From assembly GCF_910592395.1 (NCBI RefSeq), contig NC_088319.1:3164001-3224000 (forward strand): a stretch of DNA of 60,000 nucleotides, written 5' to 3'. The translations under genes were made by a program, and so were the position numbers. How positions within the stretch are numbered: position 1 is the stretch's first letter; every line of letters starts with the position of its first letter. The notes under the pieces are model-generated. The model saw nothing but the letters and a program-made list of their open reading frames with translations, was not told the origin of the DNA and made no database searches. Positions 1-10,144 of the stretch are shown piece by piece. Source of the stretch: Lineus longissimus (lineage: Eukaryota; Nemertea; Pilidiophora; Heteronemertea; Lineidae).

Positions 1-2157
1 GGCCTAATGTTACACCCCGTTCTAATGCATGGTTTATTGCAATTTAAAGAGTTTTCATTGATCTTATTTGGAGAAGTTGCAGTCCTACTGGAGGCCGTTT
101 TTCCATAAAAAACAACTTATCTTGCCAGAGTTGGCCCTTTATAACGCAACCTGTCTATATCTCCTTCAGTTTACCCTTTAGAACTCCAGCGTTTTAATTA
201 TTTTTCCATCAGCTCCTCCAGAAAAATGCCTAAAAATTCTTTAAAATGAGCCATTTCAACATGAAATAATCATTTGTAGTATTACTGGTCAGTAAACGGA
301 TGACTCAATGACTGTTCAGGAGTTCGGCTCGGAAAAGAGGAATTAGCATAGACGGCAGCCTTCTCATTGAAAATGTGCTGAATTGACCTTTGTGTGTATG
401 CAAAATGTGGACAATCACATCATAAAAAAACATGTGACATTTACTTTTGATCACTTGTGTACTGTTGTTATGTTGTTTTACTTGAGGAATAAACAATTTC
501 AATTGTAAAGCATGTCTTGTTGTCATCTTTTTACCGTTCTTCCACTAAATTCACTGAACCTGGGAGGCAGGATTGTCTCTGTTTCTTGGTCTGTCCTCTG
601 TTGTTGGGTTGAAGCTCAGTTGTGGCTCTCTTCCAGTCCAAAATATTGTTTGAAGAAATCTATGCTATTTAGCCGGTTATGTGCAAAAGTGACCAACCGG
701 TGACCAACCGGTTAAGATGGAGCCAAATGATAGCACTGATGACGACTTAGGTCGCAACGTTGCGGAAAGTAAGTATTAAGTGTGCGAAAGGCCCATCTCA
801 CTTCTAATGGGCCTATGTGAAACGAAGGCGCCAAAACCGGCTCAATAGCGTCTTCACAGTATGTTAGTTGTGACTTTGTGCATGCCCCTCCCCTGATGTT
901 TAATTATGTCTTCATTAAGGACACTATCAAGTACACTACATTTGGTCCCAAGTTCGTCACTTTCATTTCAACTTGGCCACTGCAATTAGGCCACCTCTCA
1001 ATTTAGAACATTCGTCAGTCCCCAGAGTGTCCTTTACAGGGAGGTCTTATTACTTCAAGAATGTCCAGTCTTAGTGAGCAAGTAAGTAAGCAAAACTAAA
1101 TATGTGGTGTGCTGTCTACAGAACAGGTGTAAAAAGGGATTTTCTGAGTAGGCCTTTGATCAGGTGAGGGTTGTATATCGGTATCAGTTCCGTTAGGTCT
1201 TAAAATTTCAGTCTAAGAGCAAGAGACGCCCGCCCCCTCCTAGTTCCTGCTCCGGCAATCCCGGGAAAAAGTAAACTTTGTCTCGAAGCGTATCGAAGCT
1301 TATACTCGAGATCTGGACTTCGCCGGATTCTCGCGTTCGTCCTCGGGCTACAAGGTTCTTTACCTGGAAATGAACGGGAAAAACTCAGTATTATTAACAT
1401 ACTGTGGAGTGGAGCATGGGTCAGGGATAGGAGAAGATAAAACTTAAAACAATTGAGCCGCGGTAGGCCTTATTGTATATCATTTCATTTTCACTTTTTA
1501 GGACCACTGAAGTAATAATGTGTAAGGGTTGACCATACGCACCACCATTTTGGCTAGAACTTGAAATCCTATAGCAATCAGAACTCCTTTAAAATGAAGT
1601 GAATTCCCATTTAAAACCTGGGAGGGTGTACTCTGGAAAAAAAAGAACAGACTCCCACCAAAGAAATGGGTATTCAATTTGCTTCGAAAGCGTTCAAACT
1701 GCTTAATGATTTAAAGGTCTAGCCAAAATGGCGGTGCATGTCATCCTGACATAGCCAGTGATTTTCAATAAACTCCGCCTCTCGATATACGAGGTAGGAG
1801 TATCGGAAACCTGATCTCAGGATGGGTGCGACTAGATTGCATGCCACTGCTCCTGCACTGGGCCGTTGCTGGCCAAAAAAACGTTCACAGCCAAAAGGGG
1901 TTAACATATAATTTTGTCCTGACCCTATCAAGCAGACTAAGGCAAGGGAGGCCTCGGGTGTAACTGCTTATCTAGAGGAGTAGATCCCCCAGAAGTTCCT
2001 TGTGAGAGAACTTTGCAAAGATGTCAACAATCGCTTGAATAAACCAAGTGCCATTCAGACGACGCCAAGATACGAATTCTGGAACAAAAACGTGATGAAA
2101 ATAATAACAGATCAAACATTTTCATGAATCAATGAGCTCCGTCAGTTTGGGGACTTA
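1..2157. other. Gene-free stretch
   Basis: No reading frame here has recognisable domain content, and no exon flanked by splice sites stands out. The only recognisable content is a pogo/Tigger-like relic near 905-1050, listed separately. A short direct duplication of 'gaccaaccggt' lies near 691-714. Confidence 0.5.
905..1050. repeat. Degenerate pogo/Tigger-like MITE relic
   Basis: The segment reads 'aaggacactatcaagtacac', then 'tttggtccca', and ends with 'gagtgtcctttacagggag'. These are the motifs of the better preserved copy at 55591-55768, which has 'cagtggaac', 'cctctctattgaggac', 'tttggtccca' and 'gtgtccttaatag'. Elements that begin CAGTGGAACCTCTCTATTAAGGAC are usual for pogo/Tigger-type Tc1-mariner MITEs (family knowledge). 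The ends are eroded, so the borders are approximate. Confidence 0.45.
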
Positions 2158-2159
2158 AT

Positions 2160-2528
2160 AGCATTCCGCGAAGTTACTACTTATAGCTCACAAGGTCATT
2201 TGCGTAAGATATTGATGACGTTTTAGTCACGTGACAGTCGGACATCGACACTTATTTCTACGCATTTGAGCTTATTTCAAAGTCAATTATCTTTGATTGA
2301 CCCTGAATTGTTTTTAGCATGAATGATACCATAGAGTCAGAGAGAGAATTATTCAGAACAATTATGTAGTATTTCCAACACTCGGACATGTGCCAGATTG
2401 AATCTAACTGCCCTAGTTAGAAAGCCTGAATCCATTACGAAACCGCATGTTTGTCCGACATTGCCTGTAATTCAGCGATGGGGAAATAGAGGGCAGCAGC
2501 TGCAGTGACGTCATCTTCGCGGAATGCT
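2160..2528 (-). mobile_element. MITE of the ISL2EU-like family, copy 1 (uninterrupted)
   Basis: This is a 369-bp non-autonomous element. It starts AGCATTCCGCGA and ends TCGCGGAATGCT, with AT on both sides (2158-2159 and 2529-2530). It is the reverse complement of copies 2 (8095-9588) and 3 (47269-49937) and is the only copy without an internal insertion, so it gives the unoccupied reference sequence. One end (AGCATTCCGCGAAGTTACTACTTATAGC) closely matches the left end of the larger transposon starting at 2535, so the MITE was probably mobilised by that family's transposase. It lies only four bases from that end. Confidence 0.85.
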
Positions 2529-2729
2529 ATAAATAGCATTACGCGAAGTTACTATTTATAGCCATCGATATTGCGGTGACGAGCCCGTGACGTCACCAGT
2601 ATCCCGGATGTCGGACATTATTTTTGGATGGATGCAGCTAAATGCACTGGAGGCTCGCGCTGATCGTCGATCGAATAAAGTAATATTTCTTGCAATTTAC
2701 CCTTCGCAATATCGTCAGGAATACACGGA

Positions 2730-3002
2730 ATGGTAACTACGAAACATTGCTGCTACGGCAGATGTAATAGTGACTCGAGATATGCAGATAGGCCAGATAT
2801 GGAAGGGGTTAGATTCATCACATTCCCGAAACCGATTACGAATCCAGAAAAGTGTAATCGGTGGGCAAGACTGTGTGGTCGTGTGGGGTTTGATCATACT
2901 CGTGTGAAAAAGGATACATACATCTGTACAAAACATTTCATCGGCAGTGCAGGTCCAACATCGGAGCATCCAGATCCTGTTCCTGCGCCTTCATCTCCAG
3001 AG
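2730..3002 (+). CDS. THAP domain exon of ISL2EU-like transposase (exon 1)
   Basis: This 91-codon first exon starts at ATG 2730 and encodes a THAP zinc finger, a C2CH sequence-specific DNA-binding domain that would recognise the transposon ends. Visible marks are the N-terminal Cys pair in CCYGRC, the FxxFP motif (FITFPKP), an internal RWARLC segment, the C-x2-H pair in ICTKHF, and a Pro-rich segment HPDPVPA. The exon ends at a consensus donor (GAG|GTAAGC, 3000-3008) in phase 0. It joins in frame to exon 2 at 3636, after an acceptor 'tctttttcag'. This exon shows no break, unlike the rest of the gene. Confidence 0.85.
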
Positions 3003-3178
3003 GTAAGCAAAACCATTGTGAATAATCAATCGATATCTATGTAGGCCTACCATGCATGCATGTGTACTCATCTGTATGTCACTATGTGTATTGCATGTAC
3101 ACGGGCTAGAAGAATTAACACTGACAACAGTTTTAAAACAACTTTAATAATAACTCTGAATATAGTTTTCACATTCAA

Positions 3179-3601
3179 TTACATGTATTCTTCACCATAG
3201 TGGATTCTTTGGGCGTCCTCAAACTGGCACTCAGCACTTGGAGAATGTGGGTTGTCGCATTCTGGACAGCAGGTTGCATCACTGTCCCAGTTAAAGTTGA
3301 GGATGGAGCAACCAGATGAGGGCTCGTGTGGTTTTCCACAATCTGGACGGCAGGTTACGTCACTGTCCCAGTTTCTTTCCTGGTGGTCGACAATGGAATC
3401 GGGATAACAAGAGACCTGTCGAACTGTCCTGGTCGGATTCAATTTTACTTCCCTCGCTGCTGTGCCAGAACCACAACGCGTTGCAGGAAGGACATCTGCC
3501 GGATGGGAAAGTGGCTGACTTTTCGGATGAAACTGAAATGTCATCCTCATGATCATCGTGATCATCATCTGGCATGTCTGCTTCTGAAATAAAGAAATTG
3601 A
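3179..3601 (-). pseudogene. Possible antisense exon with Cys/His repeats inside the THAP intron
   Basis: On the minus strand an acceptor-like site ('tttctttatttcag', ending near 3590) precedes an acidic start (MPDDDHDDHEDD) and a CPSC motif. After an apparent frameshift a second frame holds two copies of a unit, NWDSDVTCRPDCGKPH and NWDSDATCCPECDNPH, each with C-x3-C-x3-H spacing. The frame stops at 3179 and an ATTAAA lies a few tens of bases beyond. The repeated unit suggests former coding sequence, perhaps a 3' exon of the transposon's minus-strand gene. I do not recognise the domain, and a non-coding duplication is possible. Confidence 0.3.
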
Positions 3602-3635
3602 ATAATATTTAATTTGAATTCTAAATCTTTTTCAG

Positions 3636-4994
3636 GTTGAGAAAATTGGCAGGAAAAGGAGTGGTCCGAAACCCAGGGCTATGCCAGTGAGTAAAAAGCT
3701 GAAACAAGAAGCAGCCCTTGCCTTATTGGACCTATCTGCAACGTCTACACGCAGTGTTTTGGATGAAAATGATGACACAAACAGTTTTGAAAATGCAACA
3801 GCCAGTTTTGAGGATGTTGCAGCACCAACGGTGATTACAGTAAACGTGGTGCATGTCGCGATACCGTGTTCACCCATTATGAGAGACGTCGGAACTCAAG
3901 TATACTCTAGTCTGGGTGCTGAAATTGAACATATTGTCCAAAAAAATGAAAAAGTTTTAGAGGAATGTAACATTACACAACCATCTATTGTTACATGTTC
4001 TAAGCCTTGCATTGATGGCAGATTCTGTCATTGGAATCAATTTGTGACGATGACAAAAAAATGAAATTCTTTACTGGTTTGCATTACTTTCAATTCATTG
4101 CCCTGTTTCAATTTCTTGGGGATGCAGTGAACAATCTCAAATATAGATACAGGGATATCGGAACATGTTCAAGTGACAAAGGTGAGACTACTTCTAATAA
4201 AAGTGACAGTACTGACAGCAGTAAGACTACTACTAGGTGAGGTCCAATAGGAAAACTTCACCACAGGAGCAACTTTTCATCATGTTTGTTCGACTACGGA
4301 AGGGCTATTCCTTTTTTGCAATGAACACTTTTTTCAAGTTATGTGAGACTAGTTTAAGGACAATATTCCCCACGTGGCTGCAGCTTCTACACTGCCATGT
4401 CAAAGATTTACGCCATCTAATGTTTCCTGACCGGGCTCATATCAAAAACAATTTACCACAGTCATTTCAGTCATTCAAAAATATTAGGTGTGTGATGGAT
4501 TGCACAGAATTTTTTGTGGAAGTGCCAAGAGACCTTTCCAGGCAGGGAAATCTGTATTCTAATTACAAGCATCACCATACTGTTAAATGCCTCATAGCTG
4601 TTGCTCCAAATGGTGCTGGTTTTTTAATCTCCGATTTATTTGAAGGTGCCATGAGTGATCATGATGTATTTATGAAGTGTGGACTCCTTGATTTCCTAAA
4701 TCCTGGTGACTTGGTCCTTGCTGACAGAGGATTCAGAGTCAAGGAAATTTTGAACAACCAAAATGTAGAACTTAACATTCCATCATTTCTGCATGGGCGA
4801 GCTAGGCTTACTCCACAAGAAAAATTATTAACCAGACAGCTAAAGTCAGGATTCATGTTGAGCGCTATAACGAGCGTTTGAAGAAATTCAGATTAATAGC
4901 AGGTACAATACCAATGGTGCTTGCACCTTTGGCCAACCAAGCTGTATTTGTTGCCTGTTGCCTGGTGAACTTTCAAGTTCCCCTTGTGATTTGA
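3636..4994 (+). pseudogene. DDE_Tnp_4-type transposase, broken (exon 2)
   Basis: Exon 2 continues the THAP exon in frame from 3636 (VEKIGRKRSGPKP). It first encodes a basic linker, then a helical segment (KKMKFFTGLHYFQF), then the DDE catalytic core. Catalytic candidates are Asp in DCTEFFVE, Asp in LADRGF, and Glu in HVERYNERLKKF near 4880, with an acidic GAMSDHD segment between the two Asp motifs. Three changes of reading frame are visible, near 4015-4045, near 4236 and near 4838. The last separates the final Glu motif from the rest. The final frame stops at 4992-4994. The copy is therefore inactive, but every core motif is still readable. An AATAAA signal follows near 5313. Confidence 0.85.
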
Positions 4995-5559
4995 GTGAAA
5001 TCTCAGCGAACAGTGGGTGACTTCACATTTGGTGTTAGTGTCAATTTTGTAAAAGTGTTAGGGCTTTTATGCAGCAACAAAGACAATGTTTCTTAATGAC
5101 GCTGCGATCAACACAAACGTAAGGTGTAAAGCTAAGGGTATACAGCCTTGTTTGTGGAAATGATGCATCCAGGGCTGCTGAAAAACTATAACACTTTCCC
5201 AAAGTGAACACCAACACCAACTTTGAAGTAACCCACTGTCACTAGAATATACTAGTAATGACTGGAAAAACATGTTGTCTCTATGAATGATTAAAAGTAA
5301 ATGAAGTAATTGTAATAAATTCTTCAAAAATATTTGTAAGTTTACATCGAATTATTTTGAAAAAAATATGTTTATAAAACCGAGGTTTGGTGTCGTATTT
5401 ACTGTTCTACTTTAATTTACCCTAAACAGACCACACTGACTTTTAAGTCCTTTAATAATGAAAGCAATGTTTTACTGGCAAATACAAATTTACAAATCAC
5501 TGGCCAAACTGGATACTTTTAAACCACCCTGCAGGGCCTTATTCATGTCTTCGGGATGA
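4995..5559. other. Intergenic spacer between the two convergent transposon genes
   Basis: This AT-rich stretch separates the end of the transposase from the end of the YqaJ nuclease. It holds an AATAAA on the plus strand near 5313 and an ATTAAA on the minus strand near 5450. Both are suitably placed as polyadenylation signals for the convergent genes. No further coding sequence was seen. Confidence 0.5.
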
Positions 5560-5921
5560 TTACAAAACAAATGGTTTCAAATCACGTGGAATTCTCATTT
5601 CAAAAATTTCAGGAGCAAGCAGTCTGTGCCAAAGATAGCATATCAGCTTCACCATGTCACTAATGAATGCTTCATCCCTGTATATTCTTTCTATACTCTG
5701 GTCTCCCTTTTCTGAATACAGAACAAAGTCACACCAATGCCTTTCCATAACTTTCAGCTGGAATTGTACCTGATAGTAATATTGGTGTGACTTTCTCAGG
5801 AGGAGCTTTCCATCATCATTTAGCTTAAAACATGCTGTATTTAGTTTTTGCTTTTGAATCCGGCCATTATCAAGTGCTGATCTCGAGTCTTTTGGTGCAT
5901 GGGACTGAAGTAACTTCAATG

Positions 5922-5977
5922 TTTTTAGCTCACCTCTTAGCAGAGGTGAGCTTATCCCATACCGTGGCGTCCGTCGT

Positions 5978-6030
<53 letters not shown>

Positions 6031-7058
6031 CGTCGTCGTCCGTCGTCCGTTAGCAGGGCACGTTTCGTAACTGTTAGAGCTATTGAGTTTAAACTTGGTA
6101 CACATGTACCCTTATGTAATGACACCTTGGAGACCAAGTTTCGGTCCGATTCGTTTCATGGTTTGGCCACCAGGGGGCCAAACGTTAAAAGTGAAAATAT
6201 GCAATATCTCCCTTAATAGTAGTCGGGAAATTTTGAAAAAAATATGGTAGGTACTTCTAGCAAAGGTGCATCATATATCCTCCGGGTTTTTGATTTGACC
6301 TCCTTTTCAAGGTCACAGAGGTCATATGGTGTAAATTGGCCGTTAGGATGTAACGATGGCACGTTTCTAAACTGCAATGGCTATTGATACCAAATTTGGT
6401 ACACATTTACCCCTTAGTCAGGTGATCTTAGGGACCGAAGTTTGGTCCAATATGATTCACCACTTGTCCACCAGGGGGCAAAATCCAAAAACCTTAAAAA
6501 TGTGATTATTCCTTAACTTCTTGCCCGATTGCCACCAATTTGATATCATGGGTACATCTAACCACCATACAGTATATGTCACACAGGTTTTTAATTTGAC
6601 CTTCTTGTCAAGGTCACAGAGGTCAAATGGCGTAAATTCGCCGTCAGGCCGTAACTATGGCACGTTTCTTAACTGCAATGACTATTGATCACAAATTAAG
6701 TACACATGTACCCCTTGGTCAGGTGATCTTAGGTACCGAAGTTTGGTGCGATCTGATTTGCCGTTTGGCCTCCAGGGAGGGGGCCAAATCCTAATCTCTT
6801 CAAAATGCCATTATTCCTAGTAATGACTTGCCCGATTGGCACCAATTTTATATCATAGGTACATCTAATTCTAACAACCATTCAATGTGTCACCCGGGTC
6901 TTCTTTGATTTGACCTACTTTTCAAGGTCACAGAGGTCGAATGTATTGTAAATTGGCCATTTTGGGGAAATTGTAATTGCTTGGACCTACATCAAACCTA
7001 ACACTACATGACACAATACCATGCTCTTTATCCATCTTTCCTCCACATGAGGTGAGCA
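5922..7058 (-). mobile_element. 1.1 kb 'gctcacct' element with internal tandem units, 5-bp target duplication
   Basis: The element splits the YqaJ coding sequence. The direct repeat CAATG flanks it at 5917-5921 and 7059-7063. On the minus strand it begins TGCTCACCT and ends AGGTGAGCTAAAAA, so its ends are short inverted repeats with an A-rich tail. Removing it with one CAATG joins GLLEI...PGPL to KLLQSHAPKD in one frame. Inside are a CGT-type microsatellite (5968-6050) and about three diverged units of roughly 300 bp, starting near 6050, 6345 and 6645. Each unit has 'ccaccagggggc' and 'tcaaggtcacagaggtca'. I see no protein-coding capacity. Confidence 0.75.
5968..6050. repeat. (CGT)n microsatellite
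   Basis: Almost uninterrupted CGT/CCGT repeats. Long frames here are artefacts (poly-Arg on the plus strand, poly-Asp or poly-Thr on the minus). It sits near one end of the 5922-7058 element. A degraded equivalent with 'gtccgtcattcgtcg' on the minus strand occurs in the relic near 10760, so the microsatellite is part of the element family. Confidence 0.9.
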
Positions 7059-7412
7059 CAATGGCCCTGGCCATTTCATTATTTCTAGAAGCCCATCTGG
7101 ATGGGTTTCTGATGGGTCATACGCTAGCCCATCTGGGATACAACCAAGTTCTGGCATAGCATTACCCAGAATCCAGTGTCTTCCACTCTGTATCCTGGAA
7201 TGAATCCATGTTTGACTTTCAAATATTGTTCTCTTGCTGGACCTTCTTTCTCCAAACCTTGCTGCATCCAGAAACTGGAGTAACTTTTTTTATACCAGAG
7301 TTTCTCTCGAACAAATACTATGTGTTTTTCAGAAAGTTCGCCTAGTTGCAGGCTTTTACCAAGAGAGTATTGAGTTTTAACAACTGTGCAGTCAGCCTGA
7401 ATATATGCTCCT

Positions 7413-7564
7413 GGTTCCAGACTGCCGACTCGCTTTGTCTTTGACTTCCTTGTACCATACATACCCTGGTCGTACCCGAGCTGGGGATGGTTCCAGACTG
7501 CCGACTCGCTTTGTCTTTGACTTCCTTGTACCATACATACCCTGGTCGTACCTGAGCTAGGGAT
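7413..7564. repeat. 76-bp tandem duplication inside the YqaJ pseudogene
   Basis: Two near-identical 76-bp copies begin 'ggttccagactgccgactcg' at 7413 and 7489. Because 76 is not a multiple of three, the duplication shifts the reading frame of the nuclease gene. It is one of several lesions showing that the copy is dead. Confidence 0.85.
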
Positions 7565-8094
7565 GACACAGTTGTCTTTTAATTGCCATACCAGATTGTG
7601 AAGTGTTTGTTTTCGGGAGTCAGTCAGCTCGTAGTCTTGGTATGTGTGTGTCAACGAAGTACTCCACATGCTGCAAGACTCACCTTGACTCCCCATACCT
7701 AGATTTTTGAGAAATGTGTTGACACTTTCACTGGTGGTATTTCTCAGGTGAGCTGGTCGGGGATCATATGTTATTGTATTAAGACGATATTCTGACTGTG
7801 CCTTGGAATATTTGGCTTCATGTACAGCTTGGGGTGTTTTCCTTTTTTGTCCCTTGTTCCATTCACATGGTTTGTCTGTGCATGTTTTCGCATCATAGCC
7901 ATGCTTCTTTACATGACTCAAGAGTGCCTATAGCCGTGCAGAAACATGGCTGCACCTCCCCAGTGCAGATGCTTTGCACTCACAACTGCTGTCAAGCACA
8001 TATCCACTGTCCTCAGATATTGTCACATGTATGGTGGCTGCATGCATTGAGGGTAACACACCAGCCTTAAGAAAAAAACATTTGTCCTTTGAAT

Positions 8095-9588
8095 AGCATT
8101 CCGCGAAGATGACGTCACTGCAGCTGCTGCCCTCTATTTCCCCATCGCTGAATTACAGGCAATGTCGGACAAACATGCGGTTTCGTAATGGATTCAGGCT
8201 TTCTAACTAGGGCAGTTAGATTCAATCTGGCACATGTCCGAGTGTTGGAAATGGGTATTGGTAAACAGAGAACTCAACAAATGAAGAACTAGAGAACTCA
8301 AATGATCGATTAGTTTTGCCTATAGTTCCACTATCGGCTGTAAGGCGGCGTTGTACTTAAGAACAACTTGTACATTTTTAACTTGTTGTCCTTTCCTTTT
8401 GTAGTCCATACAATGATGCAGAGTCCCTTCACCATCATGATTGGTGTGTAAGGAGATGTAGTCCCAGTGAAGCAGAGTCCCTTCACCATCATGATCGATG
8501 TGTAAGGAGATGTACTCCCAGTGAAGCAGAGTCCCTTCACCATCATGATTGGTGTGTAAGGAGATGTAGTCCCAGTGAAGCAGAGTCCCTTCACCATCAT
8601 GATCGATGTGTAAGGAGATGTAGCCTACTCCCAGTGAAGCAGAGTCCCTTCACTATCATGATTGGTGTGTAAGGAGATGTAGTCCCAGTGAAGTTTTGTT
8701 CTGTTTGAATAAATATGATTGCTCAATGACTTTGATCTGACACTGTAATTAAAGTTTTGTTATTACATGTATGTGAATTTGATTGAAATGGTGCATACTG
8801 ATATTTTGCACTTTTCTATATTCATATCTTTACTTCCAAATAAATAATTTTACTGAAGTCACAATATTTATTCTACTATTTTGAAACTACAATGCTATTT
8901 AGCCTACACACCAATTATGATAGTGAAGGGACTCTGCTTCACTGGGGCTACATCTCCTTACACACCACTCATGATAGTGAAGGGACTCTGCTTCACTGGG
9001 ACTACTTCTCCTTACACACCAATCATGATAGTGAAGGGACTCTGCTTCACTGGTACTACATCTCCTTACACACCAATCATGATAGTGAAGGGACTCTGCT
9101 TCACTGGGACTACATCTCCTTACACATCGATCATGATGGTGAAGGGACTCTGCTTCACTGGGACTACATCTCCTTACACACCAATCATGATGGTGAAGAG
9201 ACTCTGCATCATTGCATGGACTACAAAAGGAAAAGACAACAAGTTGAAAATTTACAAGTTGTTCTTAAGTACATCGCCGCCTTACAGCCGATAGTGGAAC
9301 TATAGGCAAAACTAATCGATCATTTGAGTTCTCCAGTTCTTCATTTGTTGAGTTCTCTGTTTACCAATACCCGTTGGAAATACTTCATAATTGTTCTGAA
9401 TATTTCTCTCTCTGACTCTATGGTATCATTCATGCTAAAAACAATGCAGGGTCAAAGATAATTGACTTTGAAATAAGCTCAAATGCGTAGAAATAAGTGT
9501 CGATGTCCGACTGTCACGTGACTAAAACGTCATCAATATCTTATTCAAATGACCTTTTGAGCTATAAATAGTAACGTCGCGGAATGCT
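8095..9588 (+). mobile_element. MITE of the ISL2EU-like family, copy 2, interrupted by a foldback element
   Basis: The left part (8095-8252) and right part (9382-9588) together give a 365-bp MITE matching copies 1 and 3. The ends are AGCATTCCGCGA and TCGCGGAATGCT, with AT on both sides (8093-8094 and 9589-9590). It lies inside the YqaJ coding sequence. Removing the MITE plus one AT joins the codons for NVVNIKDN directly to SKDKCFFLKAGV, with no other change. That is direct evidence for a 2-bp AT target duplication and for a fairly recent insertion into a still readable gene. Confidence 0.9.
8253..9372. mobile_element. Foldback element A (1,120 bp) with 9-bp target duplication
   Basis: The element sits within MITE copy 2 and is flanked by perfect 9-bp direct repeats GTTGGAAAT (8244-8252 and 9373-9381). 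It begins GGGTATTGGTAAACAG and ends with the inverse. The left arm (about 8253-8690) and right arm (about 8905-9372) are inverted copies. Each arm has a unique outer part of about 150 bp and an inner array of roughly 60-bp repeats ('ccttcaccatcatgattggt'), about five on the left and six on the right, around a unique centre of about 200 bp. There is no transposase. A 9-bp duplication fits mobilisation by a Mutator-like transposase (inference). Confidence 0.9.
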
Positions 9589-10144
9589 ATTGTCTTTAAT
9601 ATTCACTACATTCCCAGAATCAACGTACTGTTGTCCCTTCGTAAATGGCTTTGTAGTCATATGACTCAGGTCTGTGTCCTCTTTATTCATGTTATCTTTT
9701 TCTCCAACAACTTTAAATGCTATGGACTCCAGTAAGAAATGATGAAGCCATCAATTTCTAGAAAATGTGCATTTCGATTCGAAAACCTTACCGATTGATG
9801 AGAAAGTGACGTAGTCATTTGTCAAAAACAGCTAAAACATTATATGGTGAAATTTGACAGGAGTTACCCTTTAACGTTACTTTCTTTTTCAAGCATGGCT
9901 ATGGTTGCAATGATGAAAGTTCACTTGATGATAGCCATGTACAAACAGTAGTAGGGATATTACGTGTGTTGATGTATTGTCTGACAGGCCTTTTGAAAAG
10001 AATCATCGTACTTGAGCAATGGTCATATTTGAACCAATGTATATTGTGATGAAAGCAGCTTAGTGCATAGAACTCCTCAAATTACAATTTTTTTACTTGA
10101 TGCAGATGACTTGTGTTAGAGTTGCGTCCATCAGTAACTAGCAA

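Larger units (their letters stand above)
5560..9760 (-). pseudogene. SWIM zinc finger / YqaJ-type nuclease of ISL2EU-like transposon, disrupted
   Basis: Read from right to left on the minus strand the pieces are as follows. An N-terminal segment ends KGQQYVDSGNVVNIKD (9591-9760). Then comes a SWIM finger CECKASALGRCSHV (7931-8092). The YqaJ nuclease N-terminus has a Glu in GLEKEGPAREQYL. After a frameshift near 7160 follow ELGCIPDGLAYDP and GLLEI (7064-7160). The C-terminal part has RKSHQYYYQVQFQLKV and a stop at 5560-5562. The order Glu, PDG, LLEI-K, then H-x-YY-x-QVQ is that of RecB-like YqaJ exonucleases. Breaks: MITE copy 2 between the first two pieces, an in-frame TAG at 7928-7930, a 76-bp tandem duplication (7413-7564), the frameshift, and a 1.1 kb insertion at 5922-7058. 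The true start was not identified; all frames close just upstream of about 9760. Confidence 0.8.
2535..9770. mobile_element. Decayed ISL2EU-like autonomous DNA transposon (right end not found)
   Basis: The left end at 2535 begins AGCATTACGCGAAGTTAC after an AT dinucleotide. The body carries two convergent genes: a THAP-DDE transposase on the plus strand (2730-4994) and a SWIM-YqaJ nuclease on the minus strand (5560 to about 9760). A THAP domain, a DDE_Tnp_4 transposase and a YqaJ nuclease in one element with 2-bp target duplications is the signature I know for the ISL2EU superfamily. Harbinger elements use a related DDE domain but have 3-bp duplications and a MYB-like partner. Both genes are broken and three later insertions interrupt the element. 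A matching right terminal repeat was not found up to the SINE at 10145, so the right border is approximate. Confidence 0.75.

Noticed and set aside
5832-6105. Poly-Arg, poly-Asp and poly-Thr proteins
   Set aside because: Frames created by the CGT microsatellite; only the segment below 5917 on the minus strand is real (YqaJ C-terminus).
8331-9294. Repeated open frames encoding a 'VKGLCFTGTTSPYTPIM' unit
   Set aside because: They fall entirely in the tandem arrays of foldback element A, on both strands and in more than one frame; the unit length is a multiple of three, which keeps them open by chance.
2535-9770. Harbinger classification of the DNA transposon
   Set aside because: The DDE core is similar, but the THAP domain, the YqaJ partner and the 2-bp AT duplication supported by the restored frame argue for ISL2EU.
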